From an uncultured Subdoligranulum sp. (GTDB lineage Bacteria; Bacillota_A; Clostridia; Oscillospirales; Ruminococcaceae), in assembly GCA_900772715.1 (NCBI GenBank), contig CAAGRN010000198.1, positions 1 to 6,973 of the forward strand: DNA of 6,973 bases. Reading direction: 5' to 3'. Within the stretch, counting starts at the first letter, position 1; each line of letters opens with the position of its first letter. The notes under the pieces are model-generated. The model searched no databases and was not told where the DNA came from. It saw only the letters and a list, made by a program, of their open reading frames with translations. Shown here piece by piece: positions 1 through 6,026 of this stretch. The translations under genes and the position numbers were made by a program.

Positions 1-510
<510 letters not shown>

Positions 511-513
<3 letters not shown>

Positions 514-545
514 ATAATAGATAAAAAATAATAGATAATAAATGT
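511..545. repeat. Left 7-nt-period tandem tract
   Basis: Five consecutive heptamers can be read: TAGATAA (511), TAGATAA (518), AAAATAA (525), TAGATAA (532) and TAAATGT (539). The first triplet is the enolase stop codon. The tract directly abuts the GGAG-footed hairpin. A second heptad tract of different sequence takes the mirror position at the far end of the array (1217-1251). Confidence 0.7.
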
Positions 546-570
546 GGAGTGCCCGCGGCGCGGGCACATT
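546..570 (+). repeat. GGAG-footed hairpin, left bracket of the array
   Basis: GGAG (546-549) is followed by an 8-bp stem, GTGCCCGC (549-556) with GCGGGCAC (560-567), and a 3-nt loop, ending in ATT. There is no T-run, so it is a poor terminator. The reverse complement of 1190-1214 matches it at 22 of 25 positions. Two of the three differences are the two sides of one base pair (552/564 C-G here, T-A in the partner), so pairing is conserved. Confidence 0.75.
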
Positions 571-625
571 CAATGAAAACGCACCACCCGCGATGTTACG
601 GCAATTGCAATATTGCGGGTACTCC

Positions 626-714
626 GTAGGGGCGGTCATTGACCGCCCGTGCAGTCATCCCGGCAGCGAAATCTGACGGGGTAAACTCCGCGGGCGAGCA
701 ATGCTCGCCCCTAC
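626..714. repeat. GTAG-hairpin pair 1 (hairpins H1 and H2, inverted)
   Basis: H1: GTAG (626-629), then arms GGGCGGTCA and TGACCGCCC around one T (630-648), then GTGC. H2 lies in the opposite orientation: arms GGGCGAGCA and TGCTCGCCC on the minus strand around one T (core 692-710), with CTAC (711-714). The GTAG feet point outward, giving an 89-nt BIME-like unit. The stems pair perfectly but differ in sequence. Confidence 0.8.
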
Positions 715-747
715 AACCAAAGGGATAATTGTAATAAAATTTTAGGC

Positions 748-828
748 TCCCCCGGCGGGGTGGGGTCACCCCGCCCTACGGGGCAATACAAATCATCGCG
801 CGGTAGGGGCGGGGCAAGCCCCGCCCGC
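748..828. repeat. GTAG-hairpins H3 and H4, duplicated module copy 1
   Basis: H3 (754-775, CTAC at 776-779) has arms GGCGGGGTG and CACCCCGCC around GGGT. H4 (GTAG at 803-806, core 807-826) has arms GGGCGGGGC and GCCCCGCCC around AA. The 81-nt block recurs at 1057-1137 with two substitutions, at 797 (C to T) and 817 (A to T). The latter lies in the hairpin centre. Confidence 0.85.
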
Positions 829-863
829 AGTTTTGTGGCAATGCTAATTTTATGGGTTGGTTT

Positions 864-954
864 GTAGGGGCGGCATATATGCCGCCCGTTGCAATCACAC
901 CGTCAATACGATTTTATGGGCAAACCGCACGGGACGCATTTATGCGTCCCCTAC
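864..954. repeat. GTAG-hairpin pair (H5 and H6, inverted)
   Basis: H5: GTAG (864-867) and core 868-887, arms GGGCGGCAT and ATGCCGCCC around AT, then GTTGC. H6: left GCAC (927-930), core 931-950, arms GGGACGCAT and ATGCGTCCC around a 2-nt centre, then CTAC (951-954). Together they form a 91-nt unit with outward GTAG feet. The flank 951-974 after H6 recurs exactly after H11 at 3893-3916. Confidence 0.8.
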
Positions 955-1007
955 AAACCTGCCGAAAATTTGCATTTCCCCAATTATTGCTTACCTCCCG
1001 GCTATTC

Positions 1008-1031
1008 GTAGGGAGGGGTCTTGACCCCTCC
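1008..1031 (+). repeat. GTAG-hairpin H7
   Basis: GTAG (1008-1011) is followed by arms GGAGGGGTC and GACCCCTCC around TT (1012-1031), then TTGC. It pairs in inverted orientation with H8 inside the next module, giving an 81-nt outward-facing unit from 1008 to 1088. Confidence 0.75.
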
Positions 1032-1056
1032 TTGCCGTTTTGCGGTTACCGCCAAA

Positions 1057-1137
1057 TCCCCCGGCGGGGTGGGGTCACCCCGCCCTACGGGGCAATACAA
1101 ATCATTGCGCGGTAGGGGCGGGGCATGCCCCGCCCGC
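1057..1137. repeat. GTAG-hairpins H8 and H9, duplicated module copy 2
   Basis: This is the second copy of 748-828, offset by 309 nt, with 79 of 81 bases identical. H8 core is 1063-1084 with CTAC at 1085-1088. H9 has GTAG at 1112-1115 and core 1116-1135. Weaker similarity continues downstream (a TGGCAAYGCWAA-like stretch at about 837-848 and 1146-1157), so the duplicated segment was probably longer originally. Confidence 0.85.
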
Positions 1138-1189
1138 GACATAATGGCAACGCAAAAATTGCGGGGAGGTTGTGCCATATCCTTATAAA

Positions 1190-1214
1190 AATGTGTCCGC
1201 GCAGCGGACACTCC
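1190..1214 (-). repeat. GGAG-footed hairpin, right bracket of the array (inverted)
   Basis: On the minus strand this reads GGAG, then an 8-bp stem GTGTCCGC with GCGGACAC around a 3-nt loop, then ATT. On the + strand the arms are 1193-1200 and 1204-1211. It is the inverted partner of 546-570. No T-run follows on either strand. Confidence 0.75.
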
Positions 1215-1216
1215 TT

Positions 1217-1251
1217 ATCTCAACTCTAAACTCTTAACTCTCCACTCTAAG
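1217..1251. repeat. Right 7-nt-period tandem tract
   Basis: Five heptamers can be read on the + strand: ATCTCAA (1217), CTCTAAA (1224), CTCTTAA (1231), CTCTCCA (1238) and CTCTAAG (1245). On the minus strand these become TNNAGAG-type units running up to the GGAG hairpin. This mirrors the period and placement of the left tract, but the base composition differs. Confidence 0.7.
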
Positions 1252-1267
1252 CGTGCGCCTCGCACGC
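1251..1267. repeat. GC-rich hairpin outside the right heptad tract
   Basis: A 7-bp perfect stem, GCGTGCG (1251-1257) with CGCACGC (1261-1267), has a 3-nt loop. It is followed by GC and then a run of A residues (1270-1277), not T, so it does not fit a + strand terminator. It ends the repeat region. From here to 1455 the sequence is the leader and promoter region of pflB. Confidence 0.5.
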
Positions 1268-1300
1268 GCAAAAAAAATCCCCGCGTTGTTGCTATGACAA

Positions 1301-1329
1301 CAGACAAATCCCTACAAAAATGGTATAGT
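1301..1329 (+). promoter_or_regulatory. Possible distal promoter of pflB
   Basis: CAGACA (1301-1306) and TATAGT (1324-1329) are spaced by 17 nt and match the housekeeping consensus at 4 of 6 and 5 of 6 positions. It would give a leader of about 120 nt before pflB. The evidence is pattern only. Confidence 0.35.
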
Positions 1330-1350
1330 ACAAAAAGCCGAAACAAGATT

Positions 1351-1403
1351 CCTATTGGCTGCAACACGAACCTATTGCTTTTTCTCGCGAGTTAGTATAT
1401 AAT
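1351..1403 (+). promoter_or_regulatory. Probable proximal pflB promoter with candidate operators
   Basis: A perfect -10 box TATAAT (1398-1403) lies 17 nt after a weak -35, TTGCTT (1375-1380). Transcription would start near 1410. CCTATTG occurs at 1351 and 1371, exactly 20 bp apart, and the second copy overlaps the -35. The 8-bp palindrome CTCGCGAG (1384-1391) sits in the spacer. A weak -35 with repeats around it is typical of activator-dependent or repressed promoters. The regulator is unknown. The 5' UTR also holds a small 5-bp hairpin (1416-1431). Confidence 0.55.
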
Positions 1404-1455
1404 AACCTGCGGAAGAACGGACATTCCCGTTTCAACAAACACAGAGAGGTGCAAA

Positions 1456-3708
1456 ATGACAGATTTCAAACAGTGGCAAGGCTTTGAAGGCCGCATCTGG
1501 AAAGAAGAAGTCAATACCCGCGACTTTATCCAGAAAAACTACCGCCCCTACAACGGGGACGAGAGCTTCCTCGCCGGTCCTACCGAGGCTACCGATAAGC
1601 TGTGGGGCGCTTTGCAGAAGCTGCAAAAGGACGAGCGCGCCAAGGGCGGCGTGCTGGATATGGAAACCGAGGTCGTTTCCGGCTTGACTGCCTACGGTCC
1701 CGGCTACATCGACCCCGAGCTGAAGGACCTGGAGAAGGTCGTCGGTCTGCAGACCGACAAGCCCCTCAAGCGCGCCTTTATGCCCTACGGCGGCATCAAA
1801 ATGGCAGAGCAGGCCTGCACGACCTACGGCTACCAGCCCAACGAAAAGCTGCACGAAATTTTTACCAAATACTGCCGTACCCACAACCAGGCGGTGTTTG
1901 ATGCCTACACCCCCGAAATGAAAAAAGCCCGCCACAGCCACATCGTGACCGGTCTGCCCGACACCTACGGGCGCGGTCGTATCGTCGGCGACTACCGCCG
2001 CGTTGCCCTGTACGGCATTGATTTCCTCATCCGCGAAAAGCAGAACGATTTCGCCAACTGCGGCGACGGCACCATGACCGAGGAGGTCGTGCGCCAGCGC
2101 GAGGAGATCGCCATGCAGATCTCCGCCCTCAAGGGCATGAAGGAGATGGCTGCCGCCTACGGCTGCGACATTTCCCAGCCCGCCGCCAACGCCCGCGAGG
2201 CTGTGCAGTGGCTGTACTTCGGCTATCTGGCTGCCATCAAGACCCAGAACGGCGCCGCCATGAGCGTGGGTCGCGTTTCCACCTTCCTGGACATCTACAT
2301 CCAGCGCGACCTTGACAACGGCACCCTGACCGAGTCCGAGGCACAGGAGCTGATCGACCATCTGGTCATGAAATTCCGTATGGTCAAGTTCGCCCGCATC
2401 CCCAGCTACAACCAGCTGTTCAGCGGCGACCCCGTCTGGGCGACCCTCGAAGTCGGCGGCATCGGCATGGACGGTCGCTCCATGGTCACCAAGACCGACT
2501 TCCGTTTCCTGCACACGCTGGAAAATATGGGTCCCGCACCCGAGCCGAATATGACCGTGCTGTACTCCAGCGCGCTGCCCAAGACCTTCAAGGATTATGC
2601 GTCCAAAATTTCCATCGACACCTCCTCGGTGCAGTATGAGAACGACGACGTTATGAAGCCCGTCTGGGGCGATGACTACTCCATCTGCTGCTGCGTGTCT
2701 GCCACCCAGACCGGCAAGGAGATGCAGTTCTTCGGCGCCCGCGCTAACCTCGCCAAGTGCCTGCTGTACGCCATCAACGGCGGCGTGGACGAAAAGCTGG
2801 GCGAGCAGGTCGGTCCCGCCTATGCCCCCATCACTGCCGAGTACCTTGACTACAACGAGGTTATGGCAAAGTACGATGTTATGATGGATTGGCTGGCAGG
2901 GCTGTATGTCAACATCCTGAACCTGATCCAGTATATGCACGACAAATACTACTACGAGGCTGCCGAGATGGCGCTGATCGACACCGACGTGCGCCGCACC
3001 TTTGCCACCGGCATTGCGGGCTTCAGCCACGTGGTGGATTCCCTGAGCGCCATCAAGTACGCCAAGGTCAAGTGCATCCGCAACGAGCAGGGTCTGGTCA
3101 CCGACTATGAGATCGAGGGCGATTTCCCCAAGTACGGCAACGATGATGACCGCGCCGATGACATCGCCGTCGAGCTGCTGCGCAGCTTCCTGGAGAAGAT
3201 CAAGCGCCGCCACACCTACCGCAACTCCGAGGCAACGACCTCCATCCTGACCATCACCTCCAACGTCGTGTACGGCAAGGCGACCGGCGCCATGCCCGAC
3301 GGACGCAAGGCATACACCCCGTTTGCCCCCGGCGGCAACCCCTCCTACGGTGCCGAGACCCACGGTCTGCTGGCATCGCTGAACTCCGTTGCCAAGCTGC
3401 CCTACCACTGGGCGCTGGACGGCATCTCCAACACCCAGACCATCAACCCCGATGCGCTGGGTCACAGCGAGGGCGAGCGCGTCAACAATCTGGTGCAGGT
3501 GCTGGACGGCTACTTTGACCAGGGCGCCCACCACCTGAACGTCAACGTCTTTGGCGTGGAAAAGCTGCTGGACGCTATGGAGCATCCCGAAAAAGAGGAG
3601 TACGCCAACTTCACCATCCGCGTTTCCGGCTACGCGGTCAAGTTCATCGACCTGACCAAGGAACAGCAGATGGACGTTATCTCCCGTACCTGCCACAAGA
3701 CGATGTAA
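1456..3708 (+). CDS. pflB: Pyruvate formate-lyase (formate C-acetyltransferase)
   Basis: This cytoplasmic glycyl-radical enzyme converts pyruvate and CoA to acetyl-CoA and formate, the anaerobic exit from glycolysis. The 750 residues compare with 760 in E. coli PflB, so it is full length. The N-terminus shows the conserved [20 protein letters not shown] and FLAGPTEAT stretches (about residues 16-48). The catalytic cysteines are in CCCVS: Cys412 and Cys413 correspond to E. coli Cys418 and Cys419, and an extra Cys411 precedes them. [12 protein letters not shown] follows. The radical glycine is Gly725 in RVSGYAVKF (722-730), 25 residues from the C-terminus, close to the E. coli spacing. The start is supported by AGAGAGGT (1443-1450) about 5 nt upstream and by homology from the N-terminus. 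The activase gene pflA lies 280 nt downstream. A 754-residue antisense frame overlaps almost the whole gene but is a codon-bias shadow. I see no strong terminator: only GGGC and GCCC segments followed by TTTT near 3747. Confidence 0.98.
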   Translation: MTDFKQWQGFEGRIWKEEVNTRDFIQKNYRPYNGDESFLAGPTEATDKLWGALQKLQKDERAKGGVLDMETEVVSGLTAYGPGYIDPELKDLEKVVGLQTDKPLKRAFMPYGGIKMAEQACTTYGYQPNEKLHEIFTKYCRTHNQAVFDAYTPEMKKARHSHIVTGLPDTYGRGRIVGDYRRVALYGIDFLIREKQNDFANCGDGTMTEEVVRQREEIAMQISALKGMKEMAAAYGCDISQPAANAREAVQWLYFGYLAAIKTQNGAAMSVGRVSTFLDIYIQRDLDNGTLTESEAQELIDHLVMKFRMVKFARIPSYNQLFSGDPVWATLEVGGIGMDGRSMVTKTDFRFLHTLENMGPAPEPNMTVLYSSALPKTFKDYASKISIDTSSVQYENDDVMKPVWGDDYSICCCVSATQTGKEMQFFGARANLAKCLLYAINGGVDEKLGEQVGPAYAPITAEYLDYNEVMAKYDVMMDWLAGLYVNILNLIQYMHDKYYYEAAEMALIDTDVRRTFATGIAGFSHVVDSLSAIKYAKVKCIRNEQGLVTDYEIEGDFPKYGNDDDRADDIAVELLRSFLEKIKRRHTYRNSEATTSILTITSNVVYGKATGAMPDGRKAYTPFAPGGNPSYGAETHGLLASLNSVAKLPYHWALDGISNTQTINPDALGHSEGERVNNLVQVLDGYFDQGAHHLNVNVFGVEKLLDAMEHPEKEEYANFTIRVSGYAVKFIDLTKEQQMDVISRTCHKTM

Positions 3709-3762
3709 TTAGGCGCAGGGCATTGCCCGGGTTGTCGATAAAGCCCTTTTATGGGTAGTAAT

Positions 3763-3787
3763 GTAGGGCGCGTGTCTTGACCGCGCC
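3763..3787 (+). repeat. GTAG-hairpin H10 in the pflB-pflA gap
   Basis: GTAG (3763-3766) is followed by GGCGCG-T-GTC and GACCGCGCC around TT (3767-3787), with one bulged T, then GCAC. The sequence before it (3747-3768) resembles the one before H5 (849-870), both starting TTTTATGGGT. It faces H11 as an outward inverted pair spanning 3763-3896. Confidence 0.7.
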
Positions 3788-3796
3788 GCACCGCTG

Positions 3797-3833
3797 GCTG
3801 CGCGCAGCGCATAAAATCGCGCCGAATGGCGCG
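3797..3833. repeat. Two small palindromes between H10 and H11
   Basis: GCTGCGCGCAGC (3797-3808) is a 12-nt perfect palindrome. CGCGCC-GAAT-GGCGCG (3818-3833) is a 6-bp hairpin with a 4-nt loop. Neither is followed by a T-run. They lie in the spacer of the H10/H11 pair and could structure the pflB-pflA transcript. Confidence 0.45.
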
Positions 3834-3868
3834 CAATCTCACGGTATGTTGTAACTATTGGTTAGGCT

Positions 3869-3916
3869 GCACGGAACGGTCAAGACCGTTCCCTACAAAC
3901 CTGCCGAAAATTTGCA
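3869..3916 (-). repeat. GTAG-hairpin H11 with conserved flank, upstream of pflA
   Basis: Left GCAC (3869-3872) leads into core 3873-3892, arms GGAACGGTC and GACCGTTCC around AA, then CTAC (3893-3896). The flanks GCAC and CTAC match those of H6. The downstream flank 3893-3916 is identical over 24 nt to 951-974. The 20-nt cores of H6 and H11 are each perfect 9-bp stems yet differ in sequence. Confidence 0.8.
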
Positions 3917-3988
3917 ATCATTCCATTACGCTTATGGATAGTCCTGAGCATTGCCTGAACGGCGATTTTTACAGAAAAAGGTGCATCT

Positions 3989-4753
3989 ATGTCAGATTCC
4001 ACAATCGGCTATGTTCACTCGGTCGAAACCTTCGGTCTGGTGGACGGACCGGGCGTGCGGTATGTCCTGTTTTTGCAGGGCTGCGCTATGCGCTGCCAAT
4101 ACTGCCACAACCCCGAAACCTGGGCGTTCACGCGCGACAACGCCAAGACCCCGCAGCAGGCGTTCGATGCGGCGTACCGTTACCGCAACTACTGGCGCAA
4201 TAACGGCGGGCTGACCGTCAGCGGCGGCGAACCGCTGCTGCAATTGGATTTTGTCAGCGAGCTGTTCCGCCTTGCCAAGGCCAAGGGCGTACACACGGCG
4301 CTGGACACCTCCGCCCAGCCCTTTGCGCCCGATGACCCCGCGTGGATGGCACGGTTCGACACCCTTTTGCAGAACACCGACCTGCTGATTCTGGACCTAA
4401 AAGAGATCGACCCTGTGCGCCACAAGGCACTGACAGGGCACGATAACGCCAATATTTTGGCGCTGGCGCGCTACGCCGCGCAAAAGGGCGTGCCGCTCTG
4501 GGTGCGCCATGTGCTGGTGCCGGGTCTGACCGACGACGCCGACGGGCTGCGTGAGCTGGATGCGTTTATCCGCACGCTGCCCACCGTGCGCCGGGTCGAG
4601 ATCTTACCCTACCACACGCTGGGGCTGTTCAAGTGGCAGAACCTCGGCATCGACTACCCGCTGCAGGACGCCCGCGTCCCCACGGCGGAGGAGGTCGCTG
4701 CCGCCGAAGCGCTGCTGCACGTCCGGGATTACCCCGACGCCCCGCAGCCGTAA
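3989..4753 (+). CDS. pflA: Pyruvate formate-lyase-activating enzyme (radical SAM)
   Basis: PflA uses a [4Fe-4S] cluster and S-adenosylmethionine to abstract hydrogen from the radical glycine of PflB (Gly725 here), switching it on under anaerobiosis. The 254 residues compare with 246 in E. coli. The family signature FGLVDGPGVRYVLFLQGC leads into the cluster motif CAMRCQYC, with Cys32, Cys36 and Cys39, followed by HNPETW. SAM-contacting SGGEP lies at 78-82, and LDTSAQP, LLILDLKEIDP and WVRHVLVPG mark later strands of the partial TIM barrel. The start is supported by AAAGGTG (about 3977-3983) 5 nt upstream. It lies 280 nt after pflB, with repeats in the gap, so it may have its own promoter (TTGCAA at 3912 and GATAGT at 3937 are a weak candidate) or be read through from pflB. 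A strong terminator follows. Confidence 0.97.
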   Translation: MSDSTIGYVHSVETFGLVDGPGVRYVLFLQGCAMRCQYCHNPETWAFTRDNAKTPQQAFDAAYRYRNYWRNNGGLTVSGGEPLLQLDFVSELFRLAKAKGVHTALDTSAQPFAPDDPAWMARFDTLLQNTDLLILDLKEIDPVRHKALTGHDNANILALARYAAQKGVPLWVRHVLVPGLTDDADGLRELDAFIRTLPTVRRVEILPYHTLGLFKWQNLGIDYPLQDARVPTAEEVAAAEALLHVRDYPDAPQP

Positions 4754-4768
4754 AACCTTCCGGCATCG

Positions 4769-4804
4769 CCGCACCGTTCCCGCAGGGGGACGGTGCGGTT
4801 TTTT
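4769..4804 (+). terminator. Rho-independent terminator of pflA
   Basis: The left arm CCGCACCGTTCCC (4769-4781) pairs with GGGGACGGTGCGG (4786-4798), making 13 pairs with one T-G wobble. The loop is GCAG. Six T residues follow (4799-4804). It lies 15 nt after the pflA stop and separates the pfl genes from the sigma-factor gene. Confidence 0.93.
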
Positions 4805-4827
4805 GGTTGGGTCGGGCAAAAAAAAGA

Positions 4828-4856
4828 TTGACAAAATGCTGTTTTACGGCTATTAT
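4828..4856 (+). promoter_or_regulatory. Strong promoter of the SigH-like gene
   Basis: A perfect -35 TTGACA (4828-4833) and -10 TATTAT (4851-4856, 5 of 6 matches) are spaced by exactly 17 nt. Transcription would start near 4863, giving a 5' UTR of about 28 nt. It is the best housekeeping-type promoter in the window. Confidence 0.85.
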
Positions 4857-4890
4857 AAAGGTGTTCGCATCTTCTCCGGGGGACAAGACT

Positions 4891-5439
4891 ATGCAAAAAA
4901 TCAGCGAGGAACTGCTGGCGCGGGCGCGCAGCGGGGACGAAACCGCCAACGCGGCTGTTATCGCCCGTATGATGCCCGCCATACAAAAGGGTGCTTCGCT
5001 GTATCAGGCACCGGGTCTTGACCGTGAGGATATCGTGCAGGAAGGGCTGATCGGCTTGTTTTCCGCCGTGCGCAGCTACCGCCCCGCCGCCGGGGTGCCG
5101 TTTGCCGCCTTTGCCGCCGCCTGCATCCGCAACGCCCAGCAGGACGCCTGCAAGACGGCGCTTCGCAAAAAGCACGCGCCGCTGAATTTCAGCGTTCCCT
5201 TGCCGGACGTGGACGGCACCGATACCCGCCCCGGACCCGAGGAGCAGCTTCTCACCAGTGAAGCCTGCGCCGATGCCCTGCACAAGGTCCGCACCGAGCT
5301 TTCGGACACCGAGCGCAGGGTGCTGCTTGCCAGTGTCCACGGGCTTTCGCCCGCGCAGACGGCACGCACCATGGGTACCAGCCCCAAAAGCGTTGCGAAC
5401 GCACTGGCACGCGCCCGCCGCAAATTGCGGGGGACGTAA
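4891..5439 (+). CDS. RNA polymerase sigma-70 family factor, SigH-like
   Basis: This would direct RNA polymerase to an alternative promoter set; the target genes cannot be told from the window. It has 182 residues. Region 2 spans roughly 20-99. LDREDIVQEGLIGLFSAVRS (43-62) is the core-binding helix, very close to Bacillus SigH. PFAAFAAACIRNAQQ (70-84) is the region 2.3/2.4 -10 recognition helix, followed by RKKHAPLN (92-99), again SigH-like. Region 4 spans about 126-180, with SDTERRVLL (138-146) and a helix-turn-helix from about 153 to 179. It is shorter than Bacillus SigH (about 218), mainly at the N-terminus and in the linker. ATG 4891 is chosen because GGGGGA (4878-4883) lies 7 nt upstream and the promoter 35 nt upstream. 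The frame is open back to 4633 but would overlap pflA and its terminator. No anti-sigma gene is adjacent. It could be a paralogue rather than the SigH orthologue. Confidence 0.9.
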   Translation: MQKISEELLARARSGDETANAAVIARMMPAIQKGASLYQAPGLDREDIVQEGLIGLFSAVRSYRPAAGVPFAAFAAACIRNAQQDACKTALRKKHAPLNFSVPLPDVDGTDTRPGPEEQLLTSEACADALHKVRTELSDTERRVLLASVHGLSPAQTARTMGTSPKSVANALARARRKLRGT

Positions 5440-5446
5440 CCTACCC

Positions 5447-5480
5447 TTGGATTCAGGCGATTTGCCTGGTCATATATAAC
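5447..5480 (+). promoter_or_regulatory. Weak promoter candidate and small hairpin before the zinc-ribbon gene
   Basis: The 141-nt gap after the sigma gene holds a TATATAAC stretch (5473-5480) as a possible -10, with no good -35 (TTGGAT at 5447 is spaced too far). CAGGC-GATTT-GCCTG (5454-5468) is a 5-bp hairpin without a T-run. The zinc-ribbon gene may use this promoter or be read through from the sigma gene. Confidence 0.3.
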
Positions 5481-5580
5481 CTGCCCCCAGTAGCGCCTAA
5501 AATCAGTTCGTTGGTCCATTCCATATGCGTTGGTTTAGATTCTTCCGCGGGCAAATACAAACACAGAGGAGATACCCACT

Positions 5581-5859
5581 ATGTTCGAAGACAAGACTTT
5601 GGTATGCAAGGATTGCGGCAAAGAGTTCGTTTGGACCGCCGGCGAGCAGGAGTTCTACGCCAGCCGTGGTTTCGAGAACCAGCCCCAGCGCTGCAAGCCC
5701 TGCCGCGATGCCCGCAAGAACGCCACCCGCGGTGAGCGCCAGATGTTCGACGCCGTTTGCGCCAGCTGCGGCAAGACCTGCAAGGTGCCCTTCCAGCCCC
5801 GCGAAGATCGCCCCGTTTACTGCAGCGAGTGCTTCGCCAAGATGAAGGAGAACGGCTGA
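5581..5859 (+). CDS. Small double zinc-ribbon protein (zf-trcl / CxxC-x17-CxxC type)
   Basis: This is a 92-residue soluble protein with two four-cysteine zinc ribbons. The first uses Cys9 and Cys12 (CKDC) with Cys38 and Cys41 (CKPC). The second uses Cys60 and Cys63 (CASC) with Cys81 and Cys84 (CSEC), with exactly 17 residues between the pairs. This spacing and the LVCKDCGKEFVWTAGEQEFY opening match a family of small bacterial zinc-ribbon proteins of unknown function. Nucleic-acid or protein binding is plausible but not shown. A good Shine-Dalgarno AGAGGAG (5565-5571) lies 9 nt before the ATG, and codon use is strongly biased to C/G endings, both consistent with high expression. The charged middle (RDARKNATRGER) links the two ribbons. 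There is no signal peptide or membrane segment. A terminator follows, so it ends its transcription unit. Confidence 0.92.
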   Translation: MFEDKTLVCKDCGKEFVWTAGEQEFYASRGFENQPQRCKPCRDARKNATRGERQMFDAVCASCGKTCKVPFQPREDRPVYCSECFAKMKENG

Positions 5860-5897
5860 TTTACCACGATTTCGTGATATAAGCTGCGCTTTATCTG

Positions 5898-5935
5898 CCG
5901 CGTCCTACGGTTTTTGCCGTAAGGCGCGGTTTTTT
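5898..5935 (+). terminator. Rho-independent terminator of the zinc-ribbon gene
   Basis: The left arm CCGCGTCCTACGG (5898-5910) pairs with CCGTAAGGCGCGG (5917-5929), 12 of 13 positions pairing with one C-A mismatch and one T-G wobble. The loop is TTTTTG and six T residues follow (5930-5935). Confidence 0.9.
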
Positions 5936-5936
5936 G

Positions 5937-5965
5937 TTGCGCTTTTTGGCATTTTGCGGTATAAT
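5937..5965 (+). promoter_or_regulatory. Promoter of the DUF2142-like membrane gene
   Basis: A perfect -10 TATAAT (5960-5965) is preceded at 17 nt by TTGCGC (5937-5942), a weak -35. It begins 2 nt after the T-run of the previous terminator, so it should start a new unit near 5972 with a leader of about 55 nt. Confidence 0.6.
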
Positions 5966-6026
5966 GACAGCGTGCCGGTATATCCTGCACGCAAACCACA
6001 AAAGATACCGGGGCAGGGGGTACCGT

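Noticed and set aside
546..570. Hairpin after enolase as a rho-independent terminator
   Set aside because: The stem is good but is followed by ATTCAATG, not a T-run, and an inverted copy exists at 1190-1214, which fits a repeat better.
852..1115. 87-residue frame starting MGWFVGAAYMPP, and the antisense frame 1002-1211
   Set aside because: Both read through the GTAG palindromes and the duplicated module. They have no ribosome binding site and no protein-like composition.
626..1135. CRISPR array
   Set aside because: The palindromes vary in sequence, spacing and orientation. There are no identical direct repeats with regular spacers and no cas genes.
1284..1301. Rex-type redox operator (TTGTTGCTATGACAAC)
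   Set aside because: The half-sites TTGT and ACAA are spaced too closely and the inner bases do not match the Rex consensus. Kept only as a weak symmetric word.
1432..3696. 754-residue open frame on the minus strand covering pflB
   Set aside because: It is exactly antisense to a full-length, unmistakable PflB. Strong C/G third-position bias with few TTA, CTA or TCA codons on the sense strand leaves the antisense frame open. The translation is Val/Gly/Leu/His-rich with no recognisable domain.
4633..4890. 86-codon N-terminal extension of the sigma-factor frame
   Set aside because: It overlaps pflA and spans the pflA terminator and the sigma gene's promoter. ATG 4891 has a well-placed Shine-Dalgarno, and sigma homology starts there.
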